Positions 5,530 to 13,439 of a stretch of DNA of 23,880 bases are shown piece by piece. Origin of the DNA: CAZHZT01 sp964537285 (GTDB lineage: Bacteria; Bacteroidota; Bacteroidia; Chitinophagales; Saprospiraceae); the NCBI GenBank assembly GCA_964537285.1, contig CAZHZT010000086.1, positions 1 to 23,880 on the forward strand, given 5' to 3'. Made by a program: the position numbers and the translations under genes. Within the stretch, counting starts at the first letter, position 1. Each line of letters opens with the position of its first letter. Below the pieces are notes generated by a model. It ran no database searches and was not told where the DNA came from. It was given only the letters and a program-made list of their open reading frames with translations.

Positions 5530-6271
5530 ATTTTAACCGCTGCCGAATAACCTCATACAACACAATACCTGTTGCCACCGAAACATTCAGGGAATCCGTT
5601 TGACCAACTTGCGGAATCTTGCAACGAGCATTCGCTAAACGGACAACAGCCGGGTTCACACCCTCATCTTCCGAACCCATAACAATAGCTGTTGGCAAAC
5701 CCAAATCTAAGTCGTAAAGAGGTTCTGCTTCCTCTAAAGTAGTCGCTACCACCTGAATACCATTGAGCTGAATCATTTTAAGCGCATTCACAAGACTTGG
5801 CTCTCTACAAACTGCAAGCCGGGTGAGCGCTCCTGCTGATGTTTTTATCGCTTCTGCATTGAGCTGAGCCGTATTCTTAATTGGAGTGATCAAAGCTTGA
5901 ACTCCCATCACTTCCGCTGAACGGGCAATAGCGCCAATGTTTCGAACATCCGTCACTCCATCCAGAATTAAAAGCAGCGGAGGATCTCCGCTTTCAAAGA
6001 TATTTCCCAACACATCTTCCAGGCGATAATATTGCAATAAAGCCATTAAACCGATCACTCCCTGATGATTGGCGTGCGTCATTTTATTCATTCGCTCCTT
6101 AGGCACATACTGGATAGGAATATTATATTCTTTTGAAAGCTGTCGAAGTTCCTTTTCAAAAGGCCCCCGAATGCCTTGTTGGAGAAATATTTTTTCCAGG
6201 GTTGCGCCCGCCTTAATGGCATCGATTACGGGATGACGACCGTAAATGTATTCTTGTTTTGTTTGCTTCAT
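5528..6271 (-). CDS. rlmB: 23S rRNA (guanosine-2'-O-)-methyltransferase RlmB
   Basis: A 247-residue SPOUT/TrmH-family methyltransferase that uses S-adenosylmethionine to 2'-O-methylate a guanosine in 23S rRNA (G2251 in E. coli numbering). The substrate-binding N-terminal domain starts YIYGRHPVIDAIKAG. The three TrmH motifs are present: motif 1 DVRNIGAIARSAE (Asn111, Arg117), motif 2 IVMGSEDEGV (residues 196-205) and motif 3 PQVGQTDSLNVSVA (220-233), which forms the trefoil-knot SAM pocket. Length is as usual for the family. A TrmH-type tRNA methyltransferase is the main alternative, but the YGRHPV start favours RlmB. A 40 bp hairpin separates it from the gene upstream. Confidence 0.94.
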   Translation of the reverse strand: MKQTKQEYIYGRHPVIDAIKAGATLEKIFLQQGIRGPFEKELRQLSKEYNIPIQYVPKERMNKMTHANHQGVIGLMALLQYYRLEDVLGNIFESGDPPLLLILDGVTDVRNIGAIARSAEVMGVQALITPIKNTAQLNAEAIKTSAGALTRLAVCREPSLVNALKMIQLNGIQVVATTLEEAEPLYDLDLGLPTAIVMGSEDEGVNPAVVRLANARCKIPQVGQTDSLNVSVATGIVLYEVIRQRLK

Positions 6272-6284
6272 AATTTCTACAAAT

Positions 6285-6366
6285 TAAGAAAGAAGAAATA
6301 AATAAAAAAGCCCATTCGGCAAGTAAACTTGCCGAATGGGCTTTTTTATTTATTTCTTCTTTCTTA
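6285..6366 (-). terminator. 40 bp perfect hairpin terminator (bidirectional)
   Basis: 6285-6324 and 6327-6366 are exactly complementary around AA. The core GCCCATTCGGCAAGT stem is flanked by A6 and T6 tracts, a classic bidirectional intrinsic terminator, but the pairing continues another 18 bp through AAGAAAGAAGAAATAAAT. It lies 7 nt beyond the stop of the beta-propeller gene and 14 nt before the rlmB start. Confidence 0.9.
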
Positions 6367-6373
6367 TAGAAAA

Positions 6374-7975
6374 TTAAGCAGCCAACTGACGACGCTTATT
6401 ATAAACAGTAACAACAACCAAGTTCAATACCAACAAACCGAAAAGGAACAATGCCCACTCACCCATAGTTGGTACAGCCGCAACGTTTGAGCTATCAAGA
6501 GACAAGATAACTACATCGTTAGAAACTTCATTGGAGATCACCAAAAGACGCTCGCCATTCGGGCTGTCTTCAGCATCAATTACAAGCAAACCTTCAGGGC
6601 TAACACCACCACCAGGGAAAGGTAAGTATCCCAGGTTTTTAGCGTTTGAAGGAACACTTACGTCATAGAAGAACAAGCCGCTGGAACGTTCACAACCGAT
6701 GATTGCAATTTTTTTGCCATTATCGTTGAATACAGTGATTGATTCTGGCTCAGGGCCTTTATCATCACTACGGTTATCGACAAAAGAAGCAGGTTCGTTA
6801 GCTGCAATGAATTTTTCGAAATCATCACCGCTATCAAATACTTGGTTACCAGCTAGATCATAGATAGAGAAAGAACGACCACCGAAGCAGTACAACTCGT
6901 CATAATCACCATCATTATCTGTATCACCAATAGATAAAGTCAATTTCAAACGACCAAGATTTTCTTCTTTCTGAAGATCAGCAGCGTTAGGGAACGCAAC
7001 AGGATCCAAAACTACGTCTTTGATACGATCTTCATCAACGAAACCAGGATTCCCTTCATATTCTCTTGCATCACCTTCGTTAGCAGTGATGATGTAACCT
7101 TGACCATTAGCCGTGAAATAGTCAATTGCATCTGGCTGATAAATACCGAATACAGGCCAGTTCTGGATGTTAATACCACCATCTTCGTTAGAAGCATCCA
7201 ATTGATTTCCCGGAAGGCTGTGATCTTTGAAACCAAGACCAAGAAGATCAGTAGCTGTAGCAGAAGGGATATCAATTACTGCAAAGCAATTGTTTTCCTG
7301 ACAAGCAACATAAGCTGTTTTAGAATCCGCAGTAACAGCAATATATTCTGGCTCTAAATCCTGAGCTACTGTAGCACCAGGGCCGAAGATACGAATGCTT
7401 GCATCAAGAGAAGCACCATTGAAACCAGCAAGACTTACCTGAGTAGCTGCTGCAGCTGCTGCACCACCAGAAACATCAATGATAGTAACAGAACCTTCTG
7501 GATCTACTGTGTAATCATCATTTGGCTCACCTTCGTTAGCTACCAAAGCATAGTTTCCATCCGGAGAGAAAGTCACCATGTCAGGAAGCGCACCGGCAGG
7601 AACGCTGCTGATAAGAGAACCGTCAGGAGAGAAGAATGCACAAACACCATTAGCCTGAGAATTGTCATTCTCGATAGCAACAGCGAAGTATCCGTTTTTG
7701 CTTGCACAGCTGTTCGCACCAGCACCCAAACCAAGAGATTCGATGTTTACAGTTGTTACCAAAGAAGGGTTTGCAGGATCAGCAAGGCTCAAAATCTGAA
7801 TAAATTCACTACCGTTTACAGTGAAAAGGTAGCCAGAACCTGGATCGAAAGCACTGATTTCAGCACCAATCGGGCTGCTATACTTACCAACCGGATCAGT
7901 AATAACTTGAGCGAATGCTGTAGTAGACAAAAGCATGCCTACAAGAGCAACTAATGTAAATAAAGTTGACTTCAT
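6374..7975 (-). CDS. Secreted choice-of-anchor I beta-propeller protein with IPTL-CTERM-like tail
   Basis: A 533-residue exported protein. The signal peptide is residues 1-22 (cut after TTAFA). The body resembles the choice-of-anchor I domain: repeated propeller-like strands including PDMVTFSPDGNYALVANEGE, EPEYIAVTADSKTAYVACQE, YIITANEGDAREY and KGPEPESITVF. These families include alkaline-phosphatase-associated and surface proteins of unknown substrate. The C-terminus is VPTMGEWALFLFG (from Val501), then a hydrophobic helix and NKRR, a variant of the IPTL-CTERM sorting signal linked to exosortase XrtH. It is thus expected to be membrane-held and then processed to the envelope, instead of using T9SS. 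The gene ends in a strong terminator and has no obvious operon partner. Confidence 0.86.
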   Translation of the reverse strand: MKSTLFTLVALVGMLLSTTAFAQVITDPVGKYSSPIGAEISAFDPGSGYLFTVNGSEFIQILSLADPANPSLVTTVNIESLGLGAGANSCASKNGYFAVAIENDNSQANGVCAFFSPDGSLISSVPAGALPDMVTFSPDGNYALVANEGEPNDDYTVDPEGSVTIIDVSGGAAAAAATQVSLAGFNGASLDASIRIFGPGATVAQDLEPEYIAVTADSKTAYVACQENNCFAVIDIPSATATDLLGLGFKDHSLPGNQLDASNEDGGINIQNWPVFGIYQPDAIDYFTANGQGYIITANEGDAREYEGNPGFVDEDRIKDVVLDPVAFPNAADLQKEENLGRLKLTLSIGDTDNDGDYDELYCFGGRSFSIYDLAGNQVFDSGDDFEKFIAANEPASFVDNRSDDKGPEPESITVFNDNGKKIAIIGCERSSGLFFYDVSVPSNAKNLGYLPFPGGGVSPEGLLVIDAEDSPNGERLLVISNEVSNDVVILSLDSSNVAAVPTMGEWALFLFGLLVLNLVVVTVYNKRRQLAA

Positions 7976-8171
7976 AATAAAGTTCGTTTATTTCAAAAAA
8001 TAAATATGTGATGAATCTAAATAAATGACTGGCCTGTAGTATTTTAAATAGCCCTCTTGCGCTTGAGGTGATCTCGAACGCTGCAATCTCTACTTAAAAT
8101 CGGTTTGGGAAGAAATAATTTGCCGTAAAAGTAAGGAAAAAATATGGTTTTAAAAAAAGGAAACTAAAGTA
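7976..8171. other. Intergenic gap with inverted repeat
   Basis: 196 bp between two minus-strand genes. ATTTTAAATAG at 8041-8051 pairs with CTACTTAAAAT at 8091-8101 (one mismatch), enclosing CCTC/GAGG pairing. It lies downstream of the EamA gene and upstream of the beta-propeller gene. On the minus strand TTACTTTTA at about 8132-8140 weakly resembles a -7 box. No gene is seen. Confidence 0.45.
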
Positions 8172-9089
8172 TTATTTTCTCGAAACATAAATTCCCGAAA
8201 GGATTAATGCCATCCCTGCGAAATGAAACCATTGTATGTGTTCTCCATCTGCGAGCCCCCATAAAAAAGCCACAATAGGTATTAAATATGCAATCATAGA
8301 AGCAAAAAGTGCATTGGTCATGTGGACAAGGTAGAAAAAGACCACAGAAGCAATAACGGTCCCCATCAAAGCTAATATGCTCACATACCCAAGAGAAGTC
8401 CAGGCTGCTGCACCACTTTGCATAACTGCAAGAAAATCTGTTGAAAGTAAATATATCAATGCCGGCAAGCCAATTAAGCAAAAAGTAACCGCACTCAATG
8501 TTATGGAATCAACTTTTTTTAGATAAGTACCTACGGTGTTTACACTCGTAGCATAACAAATAGTAGCCAATATCACCAAGAAGGAATACAGGAATTTTCC
8601 TTCTATTCCTTGTTCATGTCCTAACAGAATCAGTAAAGCAGCTCCGACCAAACCGACCAACACACCGAGCACTTTGCTCCAAATCAATTGAGAGCCGAAT
8701 AACATCATACCCAAGACCAATGTAAATAAAGGAGTCAAAGAGTTTAAAATACCAGCCATCACGCTATTGATCTGTGTTTGCGCAAAGGCAAACAAAAAGG
8801 CCGGGAAACCACTACCCGCTAAACCTACAATGATATAATAGCGCAATTTACTCCAATCAATCTGCCGCAAACGCCCCAGAAAGAAAGGTAAAAATGCTAT
8901 TGCGGAAATAGAAATACGCAAACAAGCCACCTGAACAGGCGAAAAGGCCACCAGACTTTTTTTTATCAAAATAAAAGAGCTTCCCCAGATAAAGCTCAGC
9001 AGGATCAAAATCAACCAACTTTTCACCCCCATAGAAAAATTAAAGCTTAAAGCCTGGGCAATCCGGCTTTTGGTTTGTACATTGCTCAT
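8172..9089 (-). CDS. EamA/DMT-family transporter
   Basis: A drug/metabolite transporter superfamily protein of about 305 residues with two EamA repeats and about ten membrane helices. WLILILLSFIWGSSFILIKK is the hallmark first helix, and PVQVACLRISISAIAFLPFF follows in helix 2. The second repeat begins near FLYSFLVILATICYATSV, and IAYLIPIVAFLWG is the conserved late motif. It sits in the inner membrane and probably exports small metabolites; the substrate is unknown. The ATG at 9089 is used. A GTG at 9110 is possible but adds seven untypical residues, and the ATG at 9032 (MGVKSW) would match many homologues better. It is divergent from the VOC gene at 9175, with a short inverted repeat (TTAATTGTTGA/TCAATAATTAA) between them. 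Confidence 0.88.
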   Translation of the reverse strand: MSNVQTKSRIAQALSFNFSMGVKSWLILILLSFIWGSSFILIKKSLVAFSPVQVACLRISISAIAFLPFFLGRLRQIDWSKLRYYIIVGLAGSGFPAFLFAFAQTQINSVMAGILNSLTPLFTLVLGMMLFGSQLIWSKVLGVLVGLVGAALLILLGHEQGIEGKFLYSFLVILATICYATSVNTVGTYLKKVDSITLSAVTFCLIGLPALIYLLSTDFLAVMQSGAAAWTSLGYVSILALMGTVIASVVFFYLVHMTNALFASMIAYLIPIVAFLWGLADGEHIQWFHFAGMALILSGIYVSRK

Positions 9090-9174
9090 ATTATTTAAAT
9101 TTGCAACCACCCTATTTCTCTATAACCCATTAATTGTTGACGGCCATTCGTTAAACGCTCAATAATTAAGACAA

Positions 9175-9618
9175 ATGGAGAAAGAAGACATTTTACCTAT
9201 GTCAGACGAAGCTAAAATCACTGGAATCGGCGGCATTTTTTTCAAATGCGAAGATCCCGAAACACTTAAAAAATGGTACTCTACTCATTTCCGATTCGAA
9301 ACAGATCAGTACGGGCATATGTTTCAGTTTCGCCCATTAAATGATCCCGATAAGGTTGGGCATTTACAATGGAGCACTTTCCCAAAGGATTCAAAATACA
9401 TGGAACCTTCGAAAAAGGAGTTTATGATCAATTACCGGGTAAGCAACATTGAACAACTTGTAGAAAACCTGAAAGCGGCTGGGGTACAAGTCCTGGACGA
9501 GATTGAAAGCTATGATTATGGGAAATTTGTACATGTCCTTGACCCCGAAGGGAATAAGATCGAACTTTGGGAACCAGTGGATTTAGTTTTTGAGGAATAC
9601 CTCAAAAAGCCGCGCTAG
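9175..9618 (+). CDS. VOC-family (glyoxalase/bleomycin-resistance-like) protein
   Basis: A 147-residue cytosolic protein with the vicinal oxygen chelate fold in two babbb modules. The first module runs from ITGIGGIFFKCEDPETLKKW to GHLQWSTF, the second from MINYRVSNIEQLVENLKAAG to FVHVLDPEGNKIELWEP. The ending HVLDPEGNKIELWEP is diagnostic, with His and Glu as likely metal ligands. The substrate cannot be predicted; members include glyoxalases, dioxygenases and antibiotic-binding proteins. ATG at 9175 is used; Met at 9199 (MSDEAKITG) is a plausible alternative. The TAG stop lies inside the left arm of a long inverted repeat. Confidence 0.87.
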   Translation: MEKEDILPMSDEAKITGIGGIFFKCEDPETLKKWYSTHFRFETDQYGHMFQFRPLNDPDKVGHLQWSTFPKDSKYMEPSKKEFMINYRVSNIEQLVENLKAAGVQVLDEIESYDYGKFVHVLDPEGNKIELWEPVDLVFEEYLKKPR

Positions 9619-9791
9619 CGGCGATATACCTTAGCCTATGGCGCAAGCCATAGGTTTTCGAGTGATTAAAAAGCCCCCGCAAAACTCTGGTCAATGATCT
9701 TTCTCAACTAATTTTTTATTCAACCGTTTATCTTTTTATTCTTAGCCTATGGCTGGCGCCATAGGCTAAGGTATGTCGCCGCCAGCGCGGC
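9609..9791. repeat. Long inverted repeat with nested hairpins between VOC and deacetylase genes
   Basis: 9609-9644 pairs with 9756-9791 over 36 bp with two non-identical positions, both of which remain pairable as G-U in one strand's RNA. Each side also forms its own hairpin: CCTATGGC-GCAA-GCCATAGG at 9634-9653 (a GNRA-type loop) and a 13 bp stem at 9741-9770 with loop TGGC. The right arm ends in GCGCGGCTTTTTT (9785-9797), usable as a terminator for the VOC gene. The left arm covers the VOC stop codon. Confidence 0.88.
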
Positions 9792-9843
9792 TTTTTTGCA
9801 TTTCTGCGAAATGCTTTTTGTGCCATTTTATTATTTTTTTTTG

Positions 9844-10746
9844 ATGTTGAAGATTGCTTATTCGCCGATTTATAAATACGAACTCCCGGAAGGGCATCGC
9901 TTCCCGATGATCAAATATGAGTTGATCCCGGAGCAATTGCTTTATGAGGGTACTGTTAGCGAGGACAATTTTTTCCATCCTGAACCTTTAGAGGAACCTA
10001 CGATACTGCTTACTCATGAAAGAGAATACTGGGATAAACTCAAACATGGAAAGCTGAGCTATAAAGAAGCCCGGGCAATTGGGTTCCCCATTTCAGACAA
10101 ACTCATTCAGCGTGGAAGGCATATTGCACAAGGCACGATTGATTGCGCTATATTTGCTATGCAATACGGCGTAGCCATGAATGTTGCGGGCGGTACCCAC
10201 CACTCTTTCCCAGATAGAGGGGAAGGGTTTTGTGTTTTAAATGATATTTCCATTGCTTCCAATTATTTGTTGGACAAAAAATTAGTTAAAAAAATCCTGG
10301 TTGTCGATTTGGATGTGCACCAAGGAAATGGTACCGCTTTTATTTTCAGGGAAGATGAACGCGTTTTCACATTTAGCATGCATGGTGAGAAAAACTACCC
10401 CCTCCGAAAGGTACCTTCCAACCTTGATATTGGCTTGCCTGACGGAACGAAGGACGATTATTACCTGAACCTCCTTGAAAATACGCTGCCGAGATTGATC
10501 GATGAAGTTCAACCCGATATTATTTTTTACCTATCCGGTGTGGATGTCATCGAATCGGATAAGTTGGGAAGGCTTTCGCTTACGCTCGACGGTTGCAAAA
10601 GACGAGACGAGATGGTCCTGGAAAGATGTAAAAAGAATAACATCCCTGTTGCAATCAGCATGGGCGGAGGATATTCCAGGAAGTTATCGCATATCATTGA
10701 AGCGCACGCAAATACGTTTCGCACTGCACAGGAGGTGTATTTTTAA
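9844..10746 (+). CDS. Histone deacetylase family protein (class IV-like)
   Basis: A 300-residue zinc amidohydrolase of the arginase/deacetylase superfamily. The start MLKIAYSPIYKYELPEGHRF is typical of bacterial class IV (HDAC11-like) members, so ATG 9844 is preferred to a TTG at 9796. The catalytic His pair is His119-His120 in GGTHHSF. Zinc ligands are Asp157 and His159 in DLDVHQGNGT and Asp234 in LSGVDVI. The transition-state tyrosine is Tyr277 in GGGYS. All active-site residues are present, so an active deacylase is expected; in bacteria substrates include acetyl-lysine proteins, acetoin-related proteins or acetylpolyamines. It stands alone between two hairpins, with no operon partner evident. 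Confidence 0.93.
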   Translation: MLKIAYSPIYKYELPEGHRFPMIKYELIPEQLLYEGTVSEDNFFHPEPLEEPTILLTHEREYWDKLKHGKLSYKEARAIGFPISDKLIQRGRHIAQGTIDCAIFAMQYGVAMNVAGGTHHSFPDRGEGFCVLNDISIASNYLLDKKLVKKILVVDLDVHQGNGTAFIFREDERVFTFSMHGEKNYPLRKVPSNLDIGLPDGTKDDYYLNLLENTLPRLIDEVQPDIIFYLSGVDVIESDKLGRLSLTLDGCKRRDEMVLERCKKNNIPVAISMGGGYSRKLSHIIEAHANTFRTAQEVYF

Positions 10747-10758
10747 GTCATTATAAAT

Positions 10759-10809
10759 ATTCCACTGCTGCCGGGGAGCGTCTTCGACGCTCCCCGGCAG
10801 CAGTGGAAT
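10759..10809. repeat. 24 bp perfect GC-rich hairpin with TTC loop
   Basis: 10759-10782 is exactly complementary to 10786-10809 with loop TTC, tip TCTTCGA. It begins 12 nt after the deacetylase stop. It is GC-rich in an AT-rich gap and has no U-tract. Confidence 0.9.
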
Positions 10810-10935
10810 TCTCCCAGCTTTTTACAACTCAAATACCAATCCCACCAAGCCTTTCTAAACCCCACCGCATTCAAAATCTTAAAAATTACGAAATTATTTT
10901 GCTTCGATTATTGTAATTTGGCCTTTGGATAGTAA

Positions 10936-10963
10936 GCGGTAGCCCACAGCTTCGGGCTACCGC
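10936..10963. repeat. 10 bp hairpin in the leader region of the hexosaminidase gene
   Basis: GCGGTAGCCC (10936-10945) pairs with GGGCTACCGC (10954-10963) around an 8 nt loop. The rest of the 276 bp gap at 10747-11022 holds the hairpin at 10759-10809 and an AT-rich stretch with TAATTTG near 10914, a possible degenerate -7 box. Confidence 0.65.
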
Positions 10964-11022
10964 CTGCAGGCCACCCGCCTACGGCGATCGGCTATTGTTA
11001 AAGAAATTAAAAATCTAGCTAA

Positions 11023-13359
11023 ATGCTTAATCGAATCTCCCTACTCCTTTTCTCCCTCTTCCTCATCGGTTGCCAAAAAGACGCTCCACAGCAGTCATTC
11101 TCCCCTGATCAAATAGCCATCATCCCCAAACCCGACCAAATCACCCCCAAACCCGGTACCTACCAACTCCAAAACCCCACCAAAGTTTGGTCTACCTCCC
11201 TCAAGCCAGAATGGCAAGGCCTGGTAAAATACATCATTGATCAACTCCGCCCTTCAACAGGCATTCCCTTCCAATTCCTCAAGCCCAAATCAGAAGAGGA
11301 TCCTTGTATTTTGATCAAAAAGCTAGGACCAGAAGCATCTGAAATTAAACCCGAAGGCTATCGGCTAAATATTGATGAGGTAAGCATTACCATCGAAGCC
11401 CATAGCCCGGCAGGTGCTTTTTATGGCATTCAAAGTCTGCTGCAATTATTTCCGGCAGATGCTTTTTCCTCAAAGAAAGCACCAAAATCCGTAAATTGGA
11501 GTCTTCCTTGCATGGAAATCATTGATGCTCCTCGCTTCCCCTATCGCGGCATGCACCTGGATGTCAGCAGGCACTTCTTTCCGGTTTCTTTTATAAAAAA
11601 ATACATCGACCTCCTGGCTACACACAAACTCAACCGCTTCCACTGGCACCTTACCGACGATCAGGGCTGGCGAATTGAAATTGAGAAATACCCCAAATTA
11701 AATGAAATCTCCTCCTATAGAAAAGAGACCCTTATCGGTCATTACAGTGATCAGCCGCATCAGTTTGACGGGCAGCGCTATGGTGGCTTCTACACTAAAG
11801 AAGAGATTAAAGAAGTCATTCAGTATGCCCGTGAACGCTTTATCACCATCATTCCCGAAATCGAAATGCCCGGGCATTCAGTCGCTGTACTTGCTGCATA
11901 CCCAGAACTGGCTTGCACAGATGGACCATTTGAAACAGCCACCAAATGGGGCATATTTGAGGATGTTTATTGTCCTAAAGAGGAGACTTTTGAATTTCTG
12001 GAAAACGTATTGAAAGAAGTAATGGAGCTTTTTCCCAGCCCCTACATCCATATTGGCGGTGATGAATGCCCCAAATCGCGCTGGAAGAATAGTGCATATT
12101 GTCAAAAACTAATCAAAGAAAAAAATCTTAAGGACGAACACGAACTGCAAAACTATTTTATACAGCGAATCAGTGACTTTTTAAATAAAAATGGCCGCCA
12201 GATCATCGGCTGGGACGAAATACTGGAAGGAGGACTGGCGAAAGAAGCTACCGTCATGTCCTGGCGAGGAAAGGAAGGTGCTATCAAGGCAGCAAAATCG
12301 GGCCATCCGGCCATCATGACACCAACTTCGCATTGCTATTTTGACTATTATCAATCAGATCATCCCGATGAACCGCTGGCTATTGGAGGCTATTTGCCCC
12401 TTGATAAAGTTTACAGTTTTGACCCTGTTCCTGCAGAACTTTCTCCTGAAGAGGCTGAATTCATCCTGGGTGCCCAGGGAAATGTATGGACCGAATACCT
12501 CAAAACACCGGCAAATGTTGAATACAATGCCTTGCCCAGAATGTGTGCCTTAGCCGAAGTGGTCTGGTCAGAACCTGAAAACAAGAATTATCAGGATTTT
12601 ATTCAACGACTCGAAAAGCATTATCTACGCCTGGAAAAATTGAATGTCAATGCTGCAGTTCATATCTATGATTTGCAGGCGAGCATTCAACCCCAGAATG
12701 GTAAGATTGAAGTAAGTCTTAGTGCTCCCGCTTCTCAAGCCCCCATTTATTACACATTAGACGGGACTTCTCCTAGCCCGGGAAAACTACTTTACCAAAA
12801 GCCTATTTTACTAGAAAAAAGTACGGAACTCAAGGCAAAGGTCATTCAAGGGAATAAGCAAGGGCGGTTATTCGAAAAAAATATCCAATGGCATTTAGCT
12901 ACCGGTAAGTCCATCGAGCTAAGCCCTATGCCGCACGAAAAGTATTCCAGCGGGGGCAAAGGAGCCTTGATAAATGGAGTATTGGGCAGCAATGAGCGCT
13001 ATGGCGATGCCGAGTGGCTGGGTTTCTGGGGGGATGATGTACAAATTGATATCGACCTGGGAGCAAGCCAAAAGCTTCAAAAAGCAATTTTTCGTTTCTT
13101 CAATGGAGAAGGTCAATGGATCTACTTACCAAAAAGCATTAGCATATCAGGCTCCCAGGACGGACAGCAATTCGAACGATTGTCCCAAAGTGACTCGATA
13201 AACTCAACCGAAAAAATTGCGGAGCTTTCTTTACCTTTGAATGATATTTCTGTCCGATACTTAAAAATTGAAGTGCAAAACTTTGGAATCATTCCGGAAG
13301 GAAAACAAGGGGCAGATAATGACGCTTGGCTTTTTATAGATGAAATTGTTATCCAATAA
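11023..13359 (+). CDS. GH20 beta-N-acetylhexosaminidase lipoprotein with discoidin domain
   Basis: A 778-residue lipoprotein (lipobox LIGC, Cys17) releasing terminal N-acetylhexosamine from chitin, glycans or peptidoglycan fragments. An N-terminal GH20b domain (about 30-160) is followed by the catalytic (beta/alpha)8 barrel (about 170-515: FPYRGMHLDVSRHFFPV, NRFHWHLTDDQGWRIEI). The catalytic pair is Asp347-Glu348 in HIGGDECPKSRW. A small chitobiase-type C-terminal module (about 570-620, IYYTLDGTSPSPG) and an F5/8 type C carbohydrate-binding domain (about 630-778) complete it. All key residues are present. It is probably tethered at the cell envelope. The sodium symporter gene 80 bp downstream on the same strand suggests a degrade-and-import pair for amino sugars. 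Confidence 0.95.
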   Translation: MLNRISLLLFSLFLIGCQKDAPQQSFSPDQIAIIPKPDQITPKPGTYQLQNPTKVWSTSLKPEWQGLVKYIIDQLRPSTGIPFQFLKPKSEEDPCILIKKLGPEASEIKPEGYRLNIDEVSITIEAHSPAGAFYGIQSLLQLFPADAFSSKKAPKSVNWSLPCMEIIDAPRFPYRGMHLDVSRHFFPVSFIKKYIDLLATHKLNRFHWHLTDDQGWRIEIEKYPKLNEISSYRKETLIGHYSDQPHQFDGQRYGGFYTKEEIKEVIQYARERFITIIPEIEMPGHSVAVLAAYPELACTDGPFETATKWGIFEDVYCPKEETFEFLENVLKEVMELFPSPYIHIGGDECPKSRWKNSAYCQKLIKEKNLKDEHELQNYFIQRISDFLNKNGRQIIGWDEILEGGLAKEATVMSWRGKEGAIKAAKSGHPAIMTPTSHCYFDYYQSDHPDEPLAIGGYLPLDKVYSFDPVPAELSPEEAEFILGAQGNVWTEYLKTPANVEYNALPRMCALAEVVWSEPENKNYQDFIQRLEKHYLRLEKLNVNAAVHIYDLQASIQPQNGKIEVSLSAPASQAPIYYTLDGTSPSPGKLLYQKPILLEKSTELKAKVIQGNKQGRLFEKNIQWHLATGKSIELSPMPHEKYSSGGKGALINGVLGSNERYGDAEWLGFWGDDVQIDIDLGASQKLQKAIFRFFNGEGQWIYLPKSISISGSQDGQQFERLSQSDSINSTEKIAELSLPLNDISVRYLKIEVQNFGIIPEGKQGADNDAWLFIDEIVIQ

Positions 13360-13423
13360 TATGATAGAAGAGGCTGTCTCATAAGTAATTCGTTTGGCTC
13401 GGGAGGAGTATTTTCTATCATAT
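13359..13423. repeat. 11 bp inverted repeat in the hexosaminidase-symporter gap
   Basis: ATATGATAGAA (13359-13369) starts at the last base of the hexosaminidase stop codon and pairs with TTCTATCATAT (13413-13423). The enclosed sequence contains GAGGCTGTCTCATAAG, which is reminiscent of insertion-sequence ends, but no transposase is near. It may be a relic or a coincidence. Confidence 0.55.
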
Positions 13424-13439
13424 GACCAACTAGCACACT

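Noticed and set aside
6285..6366. Long hairpin as a mobile element
   Set aside because: Its A- and T-flanked core is a typical bidirectional terminator between two minus-strand genes, and no second copy was seen in the window.
9796..9843. Upstream TTG start for the deacetylase gene
   Set aside because: It adds hydrophobic residues from the repeat region and homologues of this family begin at MLKIAYSP, matching ATG 9844.
13371..13386. GAGGCTGTCTCATAAG as an insertion-sequence end
   Set aside because: It resembles known element ends from memory only, with no partner end, transposase or target duplication in the window.
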